Assembly: GCA_903903925.1 (NCBI GenBank)
Contig: CAIVAU010000233.1
Location: 1-35,260 of the forward strand
DNA from: an uncultured cyanobacterium
Lineage (GTDB): Bacteria > Cyanobacteriota > Cyanobacteriia > Cyanobacteriales > Nostocaceae
Length of the DNA: 35,260 nucleotides
Reading direction: 5' to 3'
Shown here: one piece after another, positions 33,885 to 35,260 of the stretch
How the letters are laid out: the number at the start of each line of letters is the position of its first letter
Numbering within the stretch: position 1 is the first letter of the stretch
Made by a program: the position numbers and the translations under genes
The notes under the pieces: model-generated
What the model was told of the DNA's origin: nothing
Database searches by the model: none
What the model saw: the letters and a program-made list of their open reading frames with translations, nothing else

Positions 33885-34301
33885 CTAATGTAAAAGCGCA
33901 CTAAAGTAACTAGGAGAAATCTGGAAAAAAGCAGTCAAAGCTTTTATTTGATTGTCAGTAAGTTGGCGTTTGCCATTGAGGATATCTAATACAGTAAACT
34001 CGCTTTCACAGATGTGAACTAAATCTTTGGGTTGAAGATTAGATTCCTCTAACAAGGCTTGAAGAAGTTCGCCATCTTTAAGAGTAGGCATTGGCTCATA
34101 TTTTTCTTCATAATCATAGACAAGAGTTCCCAGCACCTTCAGATAGTCTCTATCATCTTGTGTAATATTGCCTTTATCTAAGATATAGTTAATCCGATTC
34201 TGCGTAGCGATCAACGCAGCCTCATTACTAATAGGGCGCGGAGGAAATGTATTAATTAGCTCTATATAGTAGCTACTAGGAGTTTTTAAACCAATCGTCA
34301 T
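33885..34301 (-). CDS. higA: HigA-type antitoxin (HTH)
   Basis: 138 residues from the ATG at 34301 (MTIGLKTPSSYY). The C-terminal helix-turn-helix (QPKDLVHICESEFTVLDILNGKRQLTDNQIKAL) and the N-terminal PISNEAALIATQNRI are typical of HigA antitoxins. In this arrangement the toxin gene comes first and overlaps by 26 bp, the inverted order of HigBA modules. The antitoxin should neutralise HigB and repress the operon. Confidence 0.88.
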   Translation of the reverse strand: MTIGLKTPSSYYIELINTFPPRPISNEAALIATQNRINYILDKGNITQDDRDYLKVLGTLVYDYEEKYEPMPTLKDGELLQALLEESNLQPKDLVHICESEFTVLDILNGKRQLTDNQIKALTAFFQISPSYFSALLH

Positions 34302-34584
34302 TTTTCCAGTTCTCCTTATCGTATTCGGCATGTGTAAGTACAGCGCGGACAAATACTATTTGGTAGTCGTAATCTATATATGTGATGAGCCGATAATTAT
34401 TGCCGCTAATATTAAAAACCGTGAAATTACCAACTAGGTCTGCTGAGGGAAATACTTCACGTAAGTTGTTAAAGGTTTGAAAAGCAGAATCAGATATGCG
34501 TTGATACCATAATAACAATCCAGATTGAGCATTGGAGCGTTTTTCCCAAAATTCCCTCAGAGTCCTTTTGCTAATAACACGCAT
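34276..34584 (-). CDS. higB: HigB-type mRNA interferase toxin
   Basis: 102 residues from the ATG at 34584 (MRVISKRTLREFWEKRSNAQ); the longer frame to 34677 comes from flanking repeat DNA. Signature text: LLLWYQRISDSAFQTFNNLREVFPSADLVGNFTVFNISGNNYRLI, YQIVFVRAVLTHAEYDK and C-terminal WKNDDW. HigB cleaves ribosome-bound mRNA. The module appears intact, though both flanks are broken genes. Confidence 0.92.
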   Translation of the reverse strand: MRVISKRTLREFWEKRSNAQSGLLLWYQRISDSAFQTFNNLREVFPSADLVGNFTVFNISGNNYRLITYIDYDYQIVFVRAVLTHAEYDKENWKNDDWFKNS

Positions 34585-34609
34585 TAGATTATTTAGGAGA
34601 TTGTTGAAA

Positions 34610-34650
34610 GGCGATCGCCCAAACCAAAGCAGAAAGTGGGCTACCTTGCA
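34610..34650 (+). repeat. Imperfect 41-bp copy of the DUF1611 gene 3' region
   Basis: Matches 33382-33422 at 37 of 41 positions, same orientation; both begin GGCGATCGCCCAAAC and end TGCA. The two copies bracket the AAA fragment, transposase fragment and HigBA. The preserved protein-level text is gone, so it is a relic of a duplicated or displaced gene end. Confidence 0.75.
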
Positions 34651-34652
34651 TT

Positions 34653-35260
34653 TCAGACTTGTAGGAGGGTATTGCAATACGCCCTTCCAACAGTATTATT
34701 GCTGGTATCCACAGCTACAGATTGATTGGTAATCCTTCCCGGATTATCCCGAAATCGCAGCCCAATGGGAATATTTATTGTTAGTAATGGTGGTGCTTGG
34801 GGATTGGTCGCGCTAAACTCGAAGCCGTTGGCAAAGACTAAACTATTGGCTGTACTGGCGAAAAAGGAACCACTCAGATCCAGACTGGCGTTTGGACCAA
34901 AGATAATCCCGTTGGGATTGATGAAGAATAGGTTAGCGTTGCCTAAAACTCCCAGTTTTCCTTGAATATTTGAGGGATTACTCCCTGTCACTCGACTCAG
35001 AATGTTTTGAATCCCAACTGGATTCGAGAAGTAAGCCCCTTTTCCTGCTTCTACACTAAATTCTTGGAAGCTGTGGAAGAGGTTTACCCCGCGAGTCGCA
35101 CCACCATCAATCTGAGTGTTAGGAAGTCCTTTGATCACAGCATTGGGATTTACAACGGAACTTTCTGCACCTAGACTTTTATCAGGAGTAATTTGCGCTC
35201 TGACTGCGGTTACCCGCGTAAAACTAGCTAAGGTAGCTAGGGGAATTGTTAAATAGAGCG
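34653..35260 (-). pseudogene. Two-partner-secretion adhesin (filamentous haemagglutinin N-terminal domain), truncated
   Basis: The frame enters from the right edge, so the first residues are missing. A hydrophobic stretch LYLTIPLATLASFTRVTAVRA ends at AQITPD, a plausible signal-peptide cleavage site. Then comes the TPS/haemagglutination activity domain: QIDGGATRGVNLFHSFQEFS, AYFSNP, ILSRVTGSNPSNIQGKLG, ANLFFINPNGIIFGPNASLD and FANGFEFSA. Full proteins run to 800 or more residues; here it ends about 200 residues in, with the final codons coming from the palindromic repeat. Probably inactive unless a short secreted domain suffices. Confidence 0.85.
34661..34691. repeat. Palindromic repeat with GTATTGCAATAC core
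   Basis: GTAGGAGGGTATTGCAATACGCCCTTCCAAC carries the perfect 12-bp palindrome at 34669-34680, identical to that at 28332-28343. Read on the minus strand it supplies the last codons of the adhesin frame, which stops at 34653-34655. Confidence 0.8.

Overview
The window looks like chromosomal DNA of a filamentous, probably heterocyst-forming cyanobacterium (Nostocales grade). The signs are frequent HIP1 octamers (GCGATCGC), many arrays of 7-bp short tandem repeats (TTCCCTA, GGAGTCA, TAACTCC and their complements), small palindromic repeats scattered between genes, and lineage-typical genes (type 2 IPP isomerase, sucrose-synthase family protein, two-partner-secretion adhesin, queG). This is inferred from style and protein families only; the species is not named.

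Layout. 1-600: remnant of a diversity-generating retroelement (DGR): the 3' end of a formylglycine-generating-enzyme-like target with a C-terminal variable region, a hairpin at its end, and a 23-codon stump of the accessory gene avd. No template repeat or reverse transcriptase is present. 666-1186: type II toxin-antitoxin pair. 1508-3325: alpha/beta-hydrolase-like protein and FtsE-like ATPase (minus strand). 3836-4702: SLATT/DUF4231 membrane protein preceded by a perfect 16-bp inverted repeat. 4799-6946: convergent fni (IPP isomerase) and WecG/TagA glycosyltransferase, separated by two heptad arrays in opposite orientation. 7203-11761: NarL-type response regulator, then a tight operon of RsbU-like phosphatase, RsbW-like kinase, queG and a HAD phosphatase.

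12269-24714 is an exopolysaccharide/glycan assembly cluster on the plus strand: polyprenyl-phosphate sugar-phosphate transferase, methyltransferase, GT4, Wzy-like polymerase/ligase, GT4, a 1474-residue hybrid protein, and a Wzx-like flippase. The hybrid is the most unusual gene here. It is a GT2 glycosyltransferase fused to the C-terminal half of an NRPS condensation domain, a complete adenylation domain (specificity code read as DILQLGMVWK, suggesting glycine), a carrier domain and a type I thioesterase. It suggests that an amino acid is activated and attached to, or released with, the glycan or its lipid-linked precursor.

24713-28105 (minus strand except the first fragment): decayed IS630-type transposase, inositol-monophosphatase family enzyme, an unknown 136-aa protein, a fossil of an XPB-type helicase, a foldback repeat, and a vanadium-dependent haloperoxidase family protein. 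28903-31314: a sucrose-synthase homologue in which the conserved Arg/Lys of the UDP-sugar phosphate site are replaced. 31405-33487: an overlapping gene pair of enolase-superfamily epimerase plus DUF1611 protein, resembling the DgcA/DgcN D-glutamate pathway. 33482-35260: a patchwork of truncated genes (AAA ATPase, transposase), an intact HigBA module, a duplicated 41-bp piece of the DUF1611 gene, and a two-partner-secretion adhesin cut short at a palindromic repeat.
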